From: Rotaria socialis
Lineage: Eukaryota > Rotifera > Eurotatoria > Philodinida > Philodinidae
DNA: 64,000 nt
Direction: 5' to 3'
Assembly: GCA_905331475.1 (NCBI GenBank)
Contig: CAJNYU010001727.1
Span: 170,663 to 234,662 of the forward strand
In this document: one piece after another, positions 12,723 to 24,590 of the stretch
How positions within the stretch are numbered: position 1 is the first letter of the stretch
How the letters are laid out: every line of letters begins with the position of its first letter
The notes under the pieces: model-generated
Seen by the model: the letters and a program-made list of their open reading frames with translations, nothing else
Databases searched by the model: none
Told to the model about the DNA's origin: nothing
Translations under genes and position numbers: made by a program

Positions 12723-15700
12723 TCAACTCAATAATCCACGCATTTGAGAAACTCCACAACAATCATGATGTATTTCACAATATTCCTTAAACACTTCAGC
12801 TGGAACATTATCTTTGTATAACTGTAATGTTATGTAGCCAAATGCCCAATATGAAGGTTTTGTATTTCCATGTCCATGTCGATTGAATCCATCTCGGTAA
12901 ATATGTAAATTACGTTTCATATACTCTTCTTTGATTTTATTCCATTCATCTGGATAACCGCAACTAACAAAGACTCTCTCATAATCACAAAGATTCGGTA
13001 TAAATAAAACATTTCCATTATTCCAAACAGGTTCATCATTATTTTTATAATCACGTCCTAATAAAAATACTTTGATGATATCTAAACGTCGTGGAATTTT
13101 CTCATTAAAATCTAACAACTTATCTTTCAATTCAACGAATCCTAAACTTGAAGAGTTCGCAATTACTACTTGATTTTTTCCACGTATTAATCCATCACGC
13201 ATAAATTTAATCATTTCATTATGATCCCGACTTGTGATAATCGATTGTACTAATTCAGCAATAAGTTCTATACGTTCCAAACGTCCTTTCATTGCTAAAT
13301 CAGTAGCATATTGATTTTCGTATCGTTTTCGTATATAATCTTGTAGTATTTTTTCTGCTAATTTTTCATCGACTAAATCAATGATTTTCATTTTTTCATT
13401 ATCACCATCAACTCGACTTGCTTTACTCGTATATAGAAGAGCTTGAATCACATTATAGAATTTAAAGATCTTTATATCATAATTTATATTTATTGCTTCA
13501 CTAATTGAAGTTTGATTCAGAATAGGAATATCTTTGATACTATCGATATTGTTATTAACCACAGCTGAAATATATTTCGGTAGTAAAGTAATATAATCAA
13601 CATAGTAAAATGTTTTCATTAATTCATCTAGATATGTTTCATCAACATGCATTTGATCATGAAATTCTATTTCATTTAATGATGGTTCATTTTCGAACAA
13701 TGGTTTAACTAAAGTTTTATATTTATTTAAATCAAGTCCAATTAATTGATCGAGCATTTTTTGTGCGATTATATCTGAATCATCACGATTTTTATATTGT
13801 TTTCGAATTGCTTGCCAAATTTCATAAGTATACAAAGCACGTAGAATTTTTGGCATTTGCTCAATTTTTTTCGAATCATTTTCACGATATAATTTTATAA
13901 ATGGGCTTATCATATTTGTCGTCCCGTTATTTGCAATATAATACGATAGCCGGTCATCTTGTTCTTTAATATACGGCATAACATGTTGAAAATAATTTCC
14001 GACAACTATTTCATAGGTTTTTATCAATTGATCAAATGTTTTCAAATATAATTCTGATTTATTTTCATTTAAATCTTCGACTAATTTCCAAACACCCGCA
14101 CAAATAGTATAACCACCCGTCATAGGAACATCGGCTAATAGACGTCTCATACCAATCGAACACGAATATTCTAACAATGCAGAAGCATACTTTCGTAAAA
14201 ATTGACCTATACGGTCATTTTCAATAATCGGTATGACATTCGTTATAGTTTTATTCGTTGCTGGCGTTTGTAAGGGCTGGCCTCTTGATTGCATAAAAGC
14301 AGTTAACACATCAGATAGACTAACATAACAACCTAAATATAATTCATTGACCCGCCATGTCATCGGGTCAGGAAATTCGCCGATTGGACCAGAACAAGCC
14401 ACTCCAACAATATTTACCATCCGTAAAATATCATTAGCATTAACATCATCTAATATGCCATCGGTAGCTAATTGACATACGGCACGGATTCCACCAAGTG
14501 TTGTATCTTGAGAAAAGAACGATACTAAATGATCATTATCATCGATGCCTTTCAATTCATTAATATGTTCAGCCATTGTTCGAACTTCTTTACGAAGAAT
14601 TTCATTAAAATCTAAACCTTGTGTAACAGCACGTCGGGCTAGACCACGAGCATTTTTCGATGTACTATCGACAGCACGTAAATAGTCAGCTTGTTGCGCA
14701 GAATTCAATTGAGATACTTTATCATCGTTAGCAATTTGTGACATTCGCATAACAAATGATTTCTTTTTACGATTAATAGAATTTTTCAAATATTGCAAAC
14801 GAGCACGTAAACTAGAATCATTAAGTAGTACGTTAACATCTTTATCATTATACAATAGGGAACTTTCGATATTTTGAAAATAATTCATAATATCATCAAC
14901 TTCTTTTTGTGATTCAACTGTATTGACAATTTTGAGAATTTTCAATTGATTTATATAATATTCAATTTTCGTTTTCAATAATTTTTCATAGGTATCAACA
15001 GTTAAACTTTCTTGCACGTGAATTTTAACATTCGTTTGTCCAACAGTTAAATTTCCTGTTGGTAATTTATTCAGCCAAAATAAATTCTCACCTGGAAATA
15101 ATGATATTGTATCATGCATAGAAGTTTGCCATGGAGTACTTTTTAAAATAGCTTCGTCTGATTTCAGTATAGCATGACGATTCAATGAATCACCAGAAAA
15201 TAGACTAGCGATCGTAGCAGAAATGTCTATATTACTTAAGCTTGTTCTCACATCGAGTAAATTTACATTGGATACATTGTTCAATTGTAAGAGACTTGAA
15301 ACAGCTCGAGTATCGGGTTGAGACGATGAAGTAAACAATCGAACAGCCTGCGAATTAATTATGAACTTATTTTTAATCAATGAAATTAATTGAGCTGCTG
15401 CTGTTTGTACTTGAGCTTGATCTTGTACTTCACCATCAGATATTGTTAATAAGCGTAAAGCATGACAATCTTTTGGTAGTTCATTTAGAATAAAATTAGT
15501 AAGCGTGGTAATACCAGGCGCCATAAATGTTTGACCTTGACATTTTATACTAAAACCAGCTAATTGTCGAATTGGAAGCGTATATTTATTTGGAGTACTG
15601 TCAAAGGTAATTAGTGTAATCATTTCGTTCTTATCATAATTTAAAGATTTGAAAATATCAGGTAAAACTTGATTAACAAACCTCGGTACCGAGGAACCCA

Positions 15701-15854
15701 TAGAACCGGAACGATCGAGAATGACAACCGTATACACATTTGATTTTGATAGAAGATTTTCATTGGCATTATTATCATTCGAGAGATTTAATGCAAGTTT
15801 TCCAATGAAACCATTTTCATTTGGATAGAGAAAAAGTTTCAAGTCAGAATTCAT
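12723..15854 (-). CDS. Large intronless VWA-domain protein
   Basis: One uninterrupted 1043-aa frame. After a short N-terminal segment (residues 1-39), residues about 40-210 form a von Willebrand factor A domain: a hydrophobic strand VYTVVILD runs into DRSGSMGSS, the DxSxS metal-binding MIDAS motif, and a later TISDGEV supplies the second acidic site. The remaining 800 residues are mostly helical and carry no family I recognise; the last 100 contain clustered Cys/His (EIHHDCCGV). There is no signal peptide or membrane segment, so it is probably intracellular. VWA proteins of this kind usually bind protein partners or metal-dependent ligands. The first ATG was used; an acceptor-like TTTCATAG lies just upstream at 15865. 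A 3.1-kb frame without introns is unusual beside intron-rich neighbours and may reflect retrocopying or transfer. Confidence 0.85.
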   Translation of the reverse strand: MNSDLKLFLYPNENGFIGKLALNLSNDNNANENLLSKSNVYTVVILDRSGSMGSSVPRFVNQVLPDIFKSLNYDKNEMITLITFDSTPNKYTLPIRQLAGFSIKCQGQTFMAPGITTLTNFILNELPKDCHALRLLTISDGEVQDQAQVQTAAAQLISLIKNKFIINSQAVRLFTSSSQPDTRAVSSLLQLNNVSNVNLLDVRTSLSNIDISATIASLFSGDSLNRHAILKSDEAILKSTPWQTSMHDTISLFPGENLFWLNKLPTGNLTVGQTNVKIHVQESLTVDTYEKLLKTKIEYYINQLKILKIVNTVESQKEVDDIMNYFQNIESSLLYNDKDVNVLLNDSSLRARLQYLKNSINRKKKSFVMRMSQIANDDKVSQLNSAQQADYLRAVDSTSKNARGLARRAVTQGLDFNEILRKEVRTMAEHINELKGIDDNDHLVSFFSQDTTLGGIRAVCQLATDGILDDVNANDILRMVNIVGVACSGPIGEFPDPMTWRVNELYLGCYVSLSDVLTAFMQSRGQPLQTPATNKTITNVIPIIENDRIGQFLRKYASALLEYSCSIGMRRLLADVPMTGGYTICAGVWKLVEDLNENKSELYLKTFDQLIKTYEIVVGNYFQHVMPYIKEQDDRLSYYIANNGTTNMISPFIKLYRENDSKKIEQMPKILRALYTYEIWQAIRKQYKNRDDSDIIAQKMLDQLIGLDLNKYKTLVKPLFENEPSLNEIEFHDQMHVDETYLDELMKTFYYVDYITLLPKYISAVVNNNIDSIKDIPILNQTSISEAININYDIKIFKFYNVIQALLYTSKASRVDGDNEKMKIIDLVDEKLAEKILQDYIRKRYENQYATDLAMKGRLERIELIAELVQSIITSRDHNEMIKFMRDGLIRGKNQVVIANSSSLGFVELKDKLLDFNEKIPRRLDIIKVFLLGRDYKNNDEPVWNNGNVLFIPNLCDYERVFVSCGYPDEWNKIKEEYMKRNLHIYRDGFNRHGHGNTKPSYWAFGYITLQLYKDNVPAEVFKEYCEIHHDCCGVSQMRGLLS

Positions 15855-15864
15855 TGTTTTTTAA

Positions 15865-16764
15865 CTATGAAATGCTTATAATACTTAGTGATTGCTGTAG
15901 AATAAATAGTTCAATGGAAAAATGATGCAACGAGGCTTTGTATTTTTAAATATAACCGTCATCGATCTTGCACAACATACCATCAATATTGTTTTGTTTT
16001 TTAACTAAGAAAAAAATATCAGCCATTGTGTTATTTTTTGTCGTTCTTTTCTTTCTTTTTTTTATATAGTGACGATGTTTATGGCTCATTCTTTCTTGAC
16101 TCGATGAAATATAAAGCGAAAATAGTTTGTCGGGTTACAGTGAGGACAGATTTGATTGCATTAACGAATTTCATCGCACGTCACATACAGCTATTCGGTC
16201 AAAAGTAATTTTTTTCAGAAAACATAACATATTATTCGAATAGCAATACTACAGCTATGTCCATTGCTGCTTTCGAATTATCACATGTGTTCGCTTTGAT
16301 TCCTATCGACTTACTGAACTCGATGTAAACATTTCGAAGACATCAAACACGTCATTTTCAAAGTTGTTCACAAGGAGAAAAGCTAAATTATATGCAAATT
16401 TCAAAAGGCTGTTGATCAACTGAGTACAATTAAAGCATATTTATTCTCGGATGGGTCAAATAAACTTAAAAGAATCACATAAAAGCATTATCAAAAGTGT
16501 TCCGTGTATTTACGTGCTCTTTTTAGGAGAGTATCTGTAGTCCTTCATAGAAAAAATGATTCATCTGCCGTCGGATATCTAATGCGCTGTTAAATGATAA
16601 AATCATATCTGTATGAATAAAGATAGTGGAAACTATTTTGAAATCATAACATACTTCAACAAAATTCATGCATAAATTAATGGGATAAGATCATTTTCTG
16701 TTGTCATTCTTATAGAAAATTTTAGTATTCGTTTGTGTTAGACAAACGCATGTACGTAGTTTAT
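15865..16764. other. Stretch without recognised genes
   Basis: AT-rich DNA between the VWA and NHL genes. The 60-codon plus-strand frame at 16026 has no support. Confidence 0.4.
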
Positions 16765-17779
16765 TTAAATTAATTGATGTTTGTATAATTTGCCATTATC
16801 TAATAGTACATACAGATTGAGTTGTGAATTCAACGCGAGATCCATTGGTCTAGCAGTAAAGCTTAATATGATAGTGCCCATTGTTGAATTGGCACTGTAC
16901 GTGACTACTTGAAAATTATTTTGATCAGCAACATACAAATTTCCAAAGGCATACATTTCAATGCTTCTCGGAGCCTGCAGAGTACTACCACAATTGACTT
17001 GCGTGTTCGTTATACTCGGAGTAGCTGCAACAAATGTCCACAGATAGACAGTGTTACCAGTGTCGCCACTAATATAAATTTGATTCGATACAAATGGGTT
17101 AAGTAGAAGAGCAGACAGTTTCGAAGTGATGCCATTTGTATTAATTGAGGTAACACTACTAGTTGCATTTTGGTCGAGTTTTGCCACTCGATTATTGTCT
17201 TGATCGGCGATGTAGAGTGTATAACTATCGTCGACAGCTGTACCTCTCAGTCAAGCGAGAGTACCACTTGTAGTTGAGTTTGCTCCAGCAACGATAGTAC
17301 CATCTGCAAAATTCGGAGCGTACCGTCGAACTAAATTCTTATCATGAGCATTTGTATACATGTTTTCATCTTTGTTGAACCTAATATAACCTATATGATT
17401 TCCAGTGTTGTTAGTCACTGCAGTTCGACTGGCTCCACCGGTGACCCAGCTTTGAACAAATCTAAGCGTGTGACCACAGATATGAAATGTATCATTTCCT
17501 GGTAAAAAGACACAACATGCCTGTGGTATTGTACTAGATGCCGTATCAGCTAGGATTATGCCTGTTTGATTCCAAGTATAATTACCAGTGCCTAAATGGA
17601 AAAGTCATACTTCTTATATTTGCCATAGGCTAATGTAAATTAACTAACACGAGTCGCAGGGTGCGGTGGTAGTCGTTGTTGTGGTTACTGAAATAATTCA
17701 GAGTGGTTTGTCCGTTATGACCTAGTACAAATTATTACTTACCTGCAGTTGTAGCCGGCATAGTCGTTCTTTTTGCGCT
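16765..17779 (-). pseudogene. NHL-repeat protein with in-frame stop (5' end not found)
   Basis: Reading the minus strand, small exons near 17779-17744 and 17689-17650 encode a Thr-rich linker ending in APCDSC. They join in phase to a long exon from about 17594 to the TAA at 16765. The long exon opens with TGNYTWNQTGIILA, contains several NHL-type blades (NMYTNAHDKNLVRRY; LYIADQDNNRV; NLYVADQNNFQVV) and ends in YKHQLI. Extracellular NHL beta-propellers of this style, often preceded by a transmembrane anchor and Thr-rich stalk, are abundant in bdelloids. A TGA interrupts the frame near 17255, in LA-stop-LRGTAV, where the sequence on both sides is collinear NHL repeat. The copy is therefore a recent pseudogene, a readthrough case or a sequencing error. 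No signal or anchor exon was identified upstream. Confidence 0.75.
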
Positions 17780-18074
17780 ACTATTAAAAGATAAAAAAGA
17801 GTTTATCATTTGTCGGTTTGCTTCTTGTTTGTGAATTCTATTAGTTTTCTTTACTATATGATACTTAGAGCTGCATATGATTTGTCAATTTCAGTTTTAT
17901 TACATTGCATATTATCGAAGTTAATACATGCTCGATCTTAGTTCTTAGATTTAAATATTATACATCGGACGACTACGTGTTGGATCATGAACTGCTGATA
18001 GACATTCATACAATAACGATGAGAAAAATAACAGATCATTCATGCGGAGTCGGTTACTAACTAGTTTTTTTACT

Positions 18075-18166
18075 AATCATCTGGAATATATTTCATAGGA
18101 ATTGTTTTAGGACAATGTTTATCCAAATGAAACCATTTGAACCCATCATCAAAAAGACTAATATAA
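18075..18166 (-). pseudogene. Possible terminal exon remnant of an unknown gene
   Basis: After an acceptor-like TTTATATTAG, the minus strand encodes LFDDGFKWFHLDKHCPKTIP and then MKYIPDD and a stop. The composition looks protein-like, but no matching upstream exon or family was found. Confidence 0.25.
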
Positions 18167-18169
18167 AGT

Positions 18170-21100
18170 GAGATACACGATCGACGAAAACAAAACTATG
18201 GATCAAAATTTTCTTTAATATAATTTATTTTATATGAATTAATTGACAACCAAGGTCGCGAGTTCCGGCCAATCAATCTTGTCAGATCATGTAACAAAAA
18301 TAAAGGGAACCGACAGGATCAGGTCGGGTTTTTAACAAGGTTCTACAAGTTATCTGCACTGAAGAAAAAAGGTCCATACGGAACTTAATCAAGATTCACA
18401 AATTTGCAACGAAATAGAAATCTTTTTCAGGTTTCCTTAAAATATGATTCCATACCCAACCATCTTCAATTCACATTCAAATTGGCTTCGCAACTGAAAT
18501 TTCGTCACAGTTACACTGCACTCGATTTGCGCTTGCACGATTTGAATGGATATATCTATCCCCTACCTTAACCCCTTAAACTATATCTGCCACATTTCCT
18601 ATATGTATCTCCGTAACTTAACACTTGTGTCCTAATCCAACGCCCAAAATATTCTTGTAACGGTGTTTAACTTCTTCGCTTAAGAGAATGTAATTACTTG
18701 GGCTCCTCAACAGAAAACGTGCACGACTAGATTTTATTGCGGCTAGAACTTACAGTGCAATAGATTTTTTTTGATAATCTTAAGTACTACAACCATTTCG
18801 ATTTGTTATGGCTGCTGTTTATTGGAAATATTTTGCTCAACGTGGAATATGATTAACAGGGAAACAATTAATTATATAAGAAATGAATTGTGGGCAAGTG
18901 TTTTTACTTTAATGCTCACGTTTTGAAATGAAATTTGAAGAGTATTTTACGAAATATTGTCGGTTTTCGATGCCCTAAAGGGTTTCATACGAAAGTCTTC
19001 ATGATACTAAACTTTTTTAACGTTTCGTTTATGCGAACAAAACATTTTAAAGCGTGGCAAAATACCGCGGAACCTTTCTTTTTCAGTGCAAGGACTTTGT
19101 GTTCAAAGGAGTCAATGTTAGTGCCTTTCGTCATGGATACAAAAGAAAACAGAATAATAGTATTTTATGACATGCGATTGTCATTTGAAGCTACGGTCGT
19201 CGACAGTATTTGTCCTTTAGTTTTGTTGTTTTCGTTCTTCAATGTGAGAGCTAGCGAATTTAGAACGAAGCAGTGTCGTATAGAATTGACTAGTGCAGCT
19301 TGGACAATCGAAAATTAATACAATTTACTCTTTCGTAGAACTAACGTCTCTACAGACTGAATTGAACTCAGAGAGTTTTTGTTTTGTAGCTCAAGAAAAG
19401 AATTACAATTACATAAAATATTTACAAAAAGTGATGACATTTTCAACTGCACCTTGGAAAAAAAATTTCGAATTCTCAGATGCCGGAAACGAAGGGAATC
19501 GAGTAAAATCCGATTGCCGACTTTTGGCCTGGGTAGTTCGATAAGGAAAAAAGCTATGGCTTCTTATTTGTCTCAGTTCGAATGAAAAATTTATAAACGC
19601 GTTGATATATGCCATTTTCATATTTTGACTCGAAATCATGAAATTAAACTAATAAAAATATACTCATAGAAATCGATGAATTTATTGCACAGTATTCGTT
19701 TATTTTATAATGTTTTAATGTTTTATCAATCAATAGATGTGCACTTGTCGCAGCTAGCAATGATTTCATTTAGCCGGTAGTGAATGTACTTGACTATGTA
19801 GTTTAATCGACGATCACTCAAATTATGGTAAATTTATAAGTATCTTGGGAAAAACTCTCGTCATTTTTAGAATATCGATGAAGAGAAAATTTATATTCAT
19901 GTTCTCGAGCTGAGCTAGAATAGGTGGTACTTTTGTATAATTTTTTTCCTCGAGTCATCATCGATAAACAATCAATATATGGTTGCGGGATATTTTACAT
20001 GTATCAAACTAATCATTACTCAAATTGTCAAATTTATCAAGGTCACTTGTGAACGCTCGAAAAACTTCATTTTTGAATGAATACACATATATGTATTTCA
20101 TCGTCCTCATTCATCTGGATGCAAAATATTTACTTTGTATTGAGACGCTAAAAAGACCATATGAATGTATTTTGTTATTTATCATATTTTTTCATTAGCT
20201 TTATCAGCCAACAAGTTCTCAACAATGCTGTTTTTTCCAAAAGACCCATCTCTTACAACGTTTCAATGGTTAATAATGTGTGTGAATGAAGGAGGACAAT
20301 GGCTCGATGCATTTCTCTCGACCAGGCAGATTTCGCATTAATTTGATGGCTCTCAAACTAAACATATAGTTGAAGCGTCTCATTTCGCACTCTTCAAAGA
20401 AAAGCAAACTCCATTGGATGATCTATGCAACTGAATATATAGATAAATAACCAAAACTCTAGCTAAAAAGAAAATGATTGTTCTGCAACGACTTCTAAAG
20501 ATACTTTTGAACAAGATGAATATTTATTCTTATAGATTCATCTCTGTTAATGACAGCTACTGCTTGATTAAATGTAACTTTATCATTTTTGCAATCTATA
20601 TACATCGAGGTTTCATAGATAGAGAGAGCAAATACTCTTATAAATTTTATATGCAATTATTATTAGCTTTTGCTTGCAGCACATCTGTCTATCATGTATG
20701 AAACGAAAACATAAAGAACAATGATAAAGAATACCTAAAAGAAAAAACTGTCATAAAAAACTAACTGGCAAATACCGGAAGCTCATGAAATTGATACACA
20801 CATATGCAATGAGTATTTTCAAAGTCGAGTATTTTTTGAACTCTATGCAATGTCAGGGAGGACAAAGAACATATGACTCTAACTAAAGAATCAAGAGACA
20901 TTTACTAGGAAATATTTTTCAAACTTAACGCATTGCAATCCATTCTTCTTGGTAACTTCGTTGTAGACATACTCGTAGGTCGAAGATTAACGATTTTCGA
21001 AAGGATTCATGATAGCAATCAATGAAACGAAGCGTTTCGTGAGGCACATAATTACTAACTTCTAATTATGAACAATCATTTATTTTTCTCCAGAAACCCC

Positions 21101-22557
21101 AATGTGTTGCTAATAACTGATAGCTACATTGTCTACTGTTAAGAGGTAAGTGAGTCTTCTAGGAAGGATCGACAATATTACATTGTAGCAGTGGAGTCAG
21201 CTTGTCTATTGCATGATGAATTTTGAAAAATGAGTTGTTTATAGTAAAATTTATGTGATAAATATCTCTGTTAGATTCCCATCTTGAAACGTCTGATAAT
21301 CGTCTATTACTTAGATCACTGGGGCCGAATTCTATTAGGAGACTCATAGAACCTCATGAGAAAGTCAGATGAGATGCCAGTGTAATATATATGTGTAGTG
21401 GGAGCACGAGTACCCGCATATACTATGTGAGTGTTGCCATTGATCTTTGTTTTATTTACACCCACTCTCTGTATCAATTAAAAACAAAAAAAACACATTA
21501 AAATAGTTTGACACAAGAAAAACAATGAGAGAAGTTTCAATTCTCACAGAACATAGGAATAAATGACAATAGTTTATTACGTGAAACACGCTTGAAAAAA
21601 CTAGATCGTTTTGGTGTATCTGCACCTTTATATGTTAGTTTGTCTTGAGTCTAACTATTTTTGCGAACAACAATCATATATCATATCCATACTCGGCGAA
21701 CTATATAAATCATGCTTTTCATCGATTGAATGAGTGTTGTCCTTCAAAGAAATTAATATAAAAACTGAAAATAATGTCAATCATTTTTCTTTCACTTTGT
21801 ACTTAAATGTTGATGGAGTGCATCGCTTCTCAACTATTCTTAATGATCCGTAATTTTTTTTTTTTCTTCCTCTCCTTAAAGGAAATACAGCTGGAGCAAA
21901 AAGTAGAACACTTTTTACTCATGTAAGAGATAGAAAAAATATCCCTAAAAAAATGTGTGTCACATATTTTACCTATATATATATATCAACCTTCAATATA
22001 AATCTACAATCGTCTTTCATCAATAAAATACTCGCAAGCTGATACTAGAGAGATTCGATTCATAAGAGCTGAATTTCGCTAAATCGATTTCAGTCTAAAG
22101 GGTAAGGTCGATGAGACGATGAGCTCGCTCAATTAGATTAAGTACACAACTTCATATTCCATACTGTTTTCCGAAAAACTATCGTTTGTTTGAAAACAAT
22201 ACATTTTCTCAACATAAAATGCTTATCTAGAATAAGAGAGAGCTTAGATTGTATGCTAAAGACAGGAGTGAAGAAGAAAATTTTCCCATTCTTGTAAGCG
22301 CAGCGTTGGCAGCGGATAATTTTTCAAGACTAAATATATTGCTATCTTGTTACACTGCGGCAAAGTAGCTACAAAATTACTTTAGGCTGAGGAAGAAAAT
22401 TTTCTAAACGGGATATTTGTTTTTGCAATAAAATTCTGTTTTGCCTCAATATCTATTTAAAAAAAACTCAGTCTGCGATATTTTTATAGTAGAGAGAACA
22501 CCTGATCGTAAAAGTAGCATCCATAGTAAAGGAAAAGATCTGTTTCCGTATGAATTG
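18170..22557. other. Long stretch without convincing genes
   Basis: Open frames such as 18935-19318 (+), 20474-20701 (+) and 21159-21347 (-) lack recognisable domains or consistent splice partners. I see AT-rich intergenic DNA only. Confidence 0.4.
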
Positions 22558-22565
22558 TTACTAAC

Positions 22566-22673
22566 TATGGATGTGCAGTGTCGGTGTACTGACCACCGGC
22601 GTTCCACTGGGCGCGTCGTCAGTGTAGTCGGTGATCAGGTTTTCAGTATTTACACCGATACTGCACATCCCTA
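22566..22673. mobile_element. 108-bp hAT-like MITE with perfect 8-bp target duplication
   Basis: Terminal inverted repeats TATGGATGTGCAGTGTCGGT (left) and TAGGGATGTGCAGTATCGGT (right, complement) are bounded on both sides by TTACTAAC (22558-22565 and 22674-22681). An 8-bp duplication with a TAGGGATG-type end is the hAT superfamily signature. It is non-autonomous, with no coding capacity. Confidence 0.93.
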
Positions 22674-23139
22674 TTACTAACACATAAATTACTGACACAG
22701 ACAAAAATTTCATGAGAAAAAATACAAGCGGAATGATATGGAAAAATTGATCTTTTCCACGACCTGATCGCAGCTCTTGTTTACTTCTAGAAATATGTAA
22801 TTATAGTTTATTTGCAGATCAAACCGACTATCGAAAAGAAAAAACGTAACTTATATCAGGCCATATCTAATTTGTGTTATTAAAATTAATATTTTCAATT
22901 GAATCATTATTTCGACGAGGTAAAGTCACTAGAATAAACATGTAAAGTTTATTGAAACACATTTGATTCTTTTATACTTGATAGCGCACTTAACTGGTCG
23001 TCTGGCAAAGTGAACACAGTAGCTACCGATCAATTCTAAACAGATCTGATTGTCTGAACTAATTTCAACTAATTATTCGCATATTATAATTTTGCACGTA
23101 ACATATAAGCACAAGTTCGATTAGATTCCTGCATATTAA

Positions 23140-24405
23140 ATGTATTTAATACAAGTACTCCTGTTGAACACTATGATATTGATATTTTTTATATCGTACC
23201 AACTAGCTCTGATTTCTGTTCAGCAAATAATTTCTACGGATTTCACAATCAATGTTAAATCTAATGATTCAACTCGATTGCATAGATATCGGAATAAGAA
23301 TTGTGGCTTACGATCCCAAAACCTTTGCGATTGCTACTCAGACGGGGTGAATATCTATAACTACCGCGAACTAGAAGATTATCAGTGCAGATCTATCGAA
23401 ATATCATGCCAAATCCATTCATGTTCAGCGGCTATTGATGTTGTTATCTTATGGGTCAATAGCGATGACCAAAACTTGCAAAAAATATTTAATGACACAT
23501 TGAAATTTATGAAGACGACTGGAATGGGCGAATACAGTTCTATTTTGCTAAATCGATTTCGTGATTTGAAACAGTTGAAATATTTACTTAGATCTATTGA
23601 AGAAAATGGCAAAGAATGGGCTCGGAGAATATTTCTCGTGACGAATAATCAAGTACCCGACTACGTTAATATTAATCATACAAGGATACGAATTGTTTCT
23701 CATCAGCAACTATTCGAATACGCAAAAGTAAAACCTCCAAAATATCAGCTATTCAATTCGATAGCAATCCAATCTATGATTCATACTATTCCCACACTAT
23801 CATCTCCGTTTTATCTGTTCGATGATGATATTGTTATCAGAAAAAGTTTACCAACTACAGTAATAATGAGTGAAAACAAAAGTGTCATTGACTTAAATGC
23901 TAATAAGTATTTAATGCGTGTTAAGCCACAATCACTTTACGATGCCCATTTACAATCAGCGATAAATATGGTACTAAAAAGAAATAGACCGGTGCCTCTA
24001 CTCGGAGCTAATGGTCGATATTCAATTGGTTCTCATGGGCCGTTACTTCTATACAGAGAAATAGGTATGAAAATATGGGATGAATTTCGACCAGAAATGA
24101 ACTTACTAATATCTCACCCGTTCAGAATGCCTACAGATCCTTCAATACAAACACTTTATATTTATATGGGCTATTCGAATTATTATACTTTTGCGAGAAA
24201 CCGAAATATGCTACGGTTTGAAATGTTATCAAGTTACAATCCTGAAGTGACCCGCCGCATATTGCAAAAAACATTTCAAGATAAATCTGTTTATTTTGTA
24301 TGCGTAAATGACAACTTACGAAAATTTAATGAAGAACACCAAACATACTTGAGCGAAGTGTACGAAACTGTTTTTCCAAAGCGTTCCTCGTTTGACAATA
24401 ATTAA
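23140..24405 (+). CDS. Stealth-family (GNPTAB-like) sugar-phosphate transferase
   Basis: Single-exon 421-aa frame. Residues about 7-30 form an N-terminal hydrophobic signal anchor, predicting a Golgi type II membrane protein. A Cys-rich stem follows (GLRSQNLCDCY; SIEISCQIHSC). Stealth conserved region 1 is DVVILWVNSDD (about residue 100). Region 2 runs from LNRFRDLKQLKYLLRSIEEN through RRIFLVTNNQVPDYVN to FYLFDDDIVI, with the acidic cluster typical of the active site. Later GSHGPLLLYREIG, HPFRMPTDPS and the aromatic IYMGYSNYY fit regions 3 and 4 loosely. Relatives include the alpha/beta subunit of GlcNAc-1-phosphotransferase in animals and bacterial capsule polymerases; all transfer hexose-1-phosphate. 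At 421 aa it is far shorter than GNPTAB and lacks its Notch/DMAP modules. Substrate is unknown. Absence of introns leaves transfer or retrocopy open. Confidence 0.85.
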   Translation: MYLIQVLLLNTMILIFFISYQLALISVQQIISTDFTINVKSNDSTRLHRYRNKNCGLRSQNLCDCYSDGVNIYNYRELEDYQCRSIEISCQIHSCSAAIDVVILWVNSDDQNLQKIFNDTLKFMKTTGMGEYSSILLNRFRDLKQLKYLLRSIEENGKEWARRIFLVTNNQVPDYVNINHTRIRIVSHQQLFEYAKVKPPKYQLFNSIAIQSMIHTIPTLSSPFYLFDDDIVIRKSLPTTVIMSENKSVIDLNANKYLMRVKPQSLYDAHLQSAINMVLKRNRPVPLLGANGRYSIGSHGPLLLYREIGMKIWDEFRPEMNLLISHPFRMPTDPSIQTLYIYMGYSNYYTFARNRNMLRFEMLSSYNPEVTRRILQKTFQDKSVYFVCVNDNLRKFNEEHQTYLSEVYETVFPKRSSFDNN

Positions 24406-24493
24406 CTTCAATACACTATTTGCTTCAAATCATTTACAATGTAAATAATTATTCAAGAATAGTTTGATGTTTCAACCTACTTCTTTCGTATAT

Positions 24494-24590
24494 TGTGAAA
24501 CACGATCTGTAAGGAGTGTTGAAGTGCTTAGGGTAGAAATTTTTCACCTATCCGCCGTCCCCTCCCCACAGACCGTTACCGACAGCTAAT
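24494..24590 (+). repeat. Truncated copy of the 25381-25816 element
   Basis: TGTGAAACACGA, GTGTTGAAGT, TTAGGGTAGAAATTT and CCTCCCCACAGACC occur in the same order and spacing as at the left end of the element at 25381. The matching right terminus was not found, so this is probably a truncated or decayed copy. Confidence 0.7.

Noticed and set aside
18935..19639. Overlapping frames of 68-127 codons on both strands
   Set aside because: No recognisable domain, no splice logic, and all three neighbouring frames are open, suggesting chance.
22441..22680. 79-aa plus-strand frame
   Set aside because: Half of it is the 108-bp MITE; no domain or splice context.
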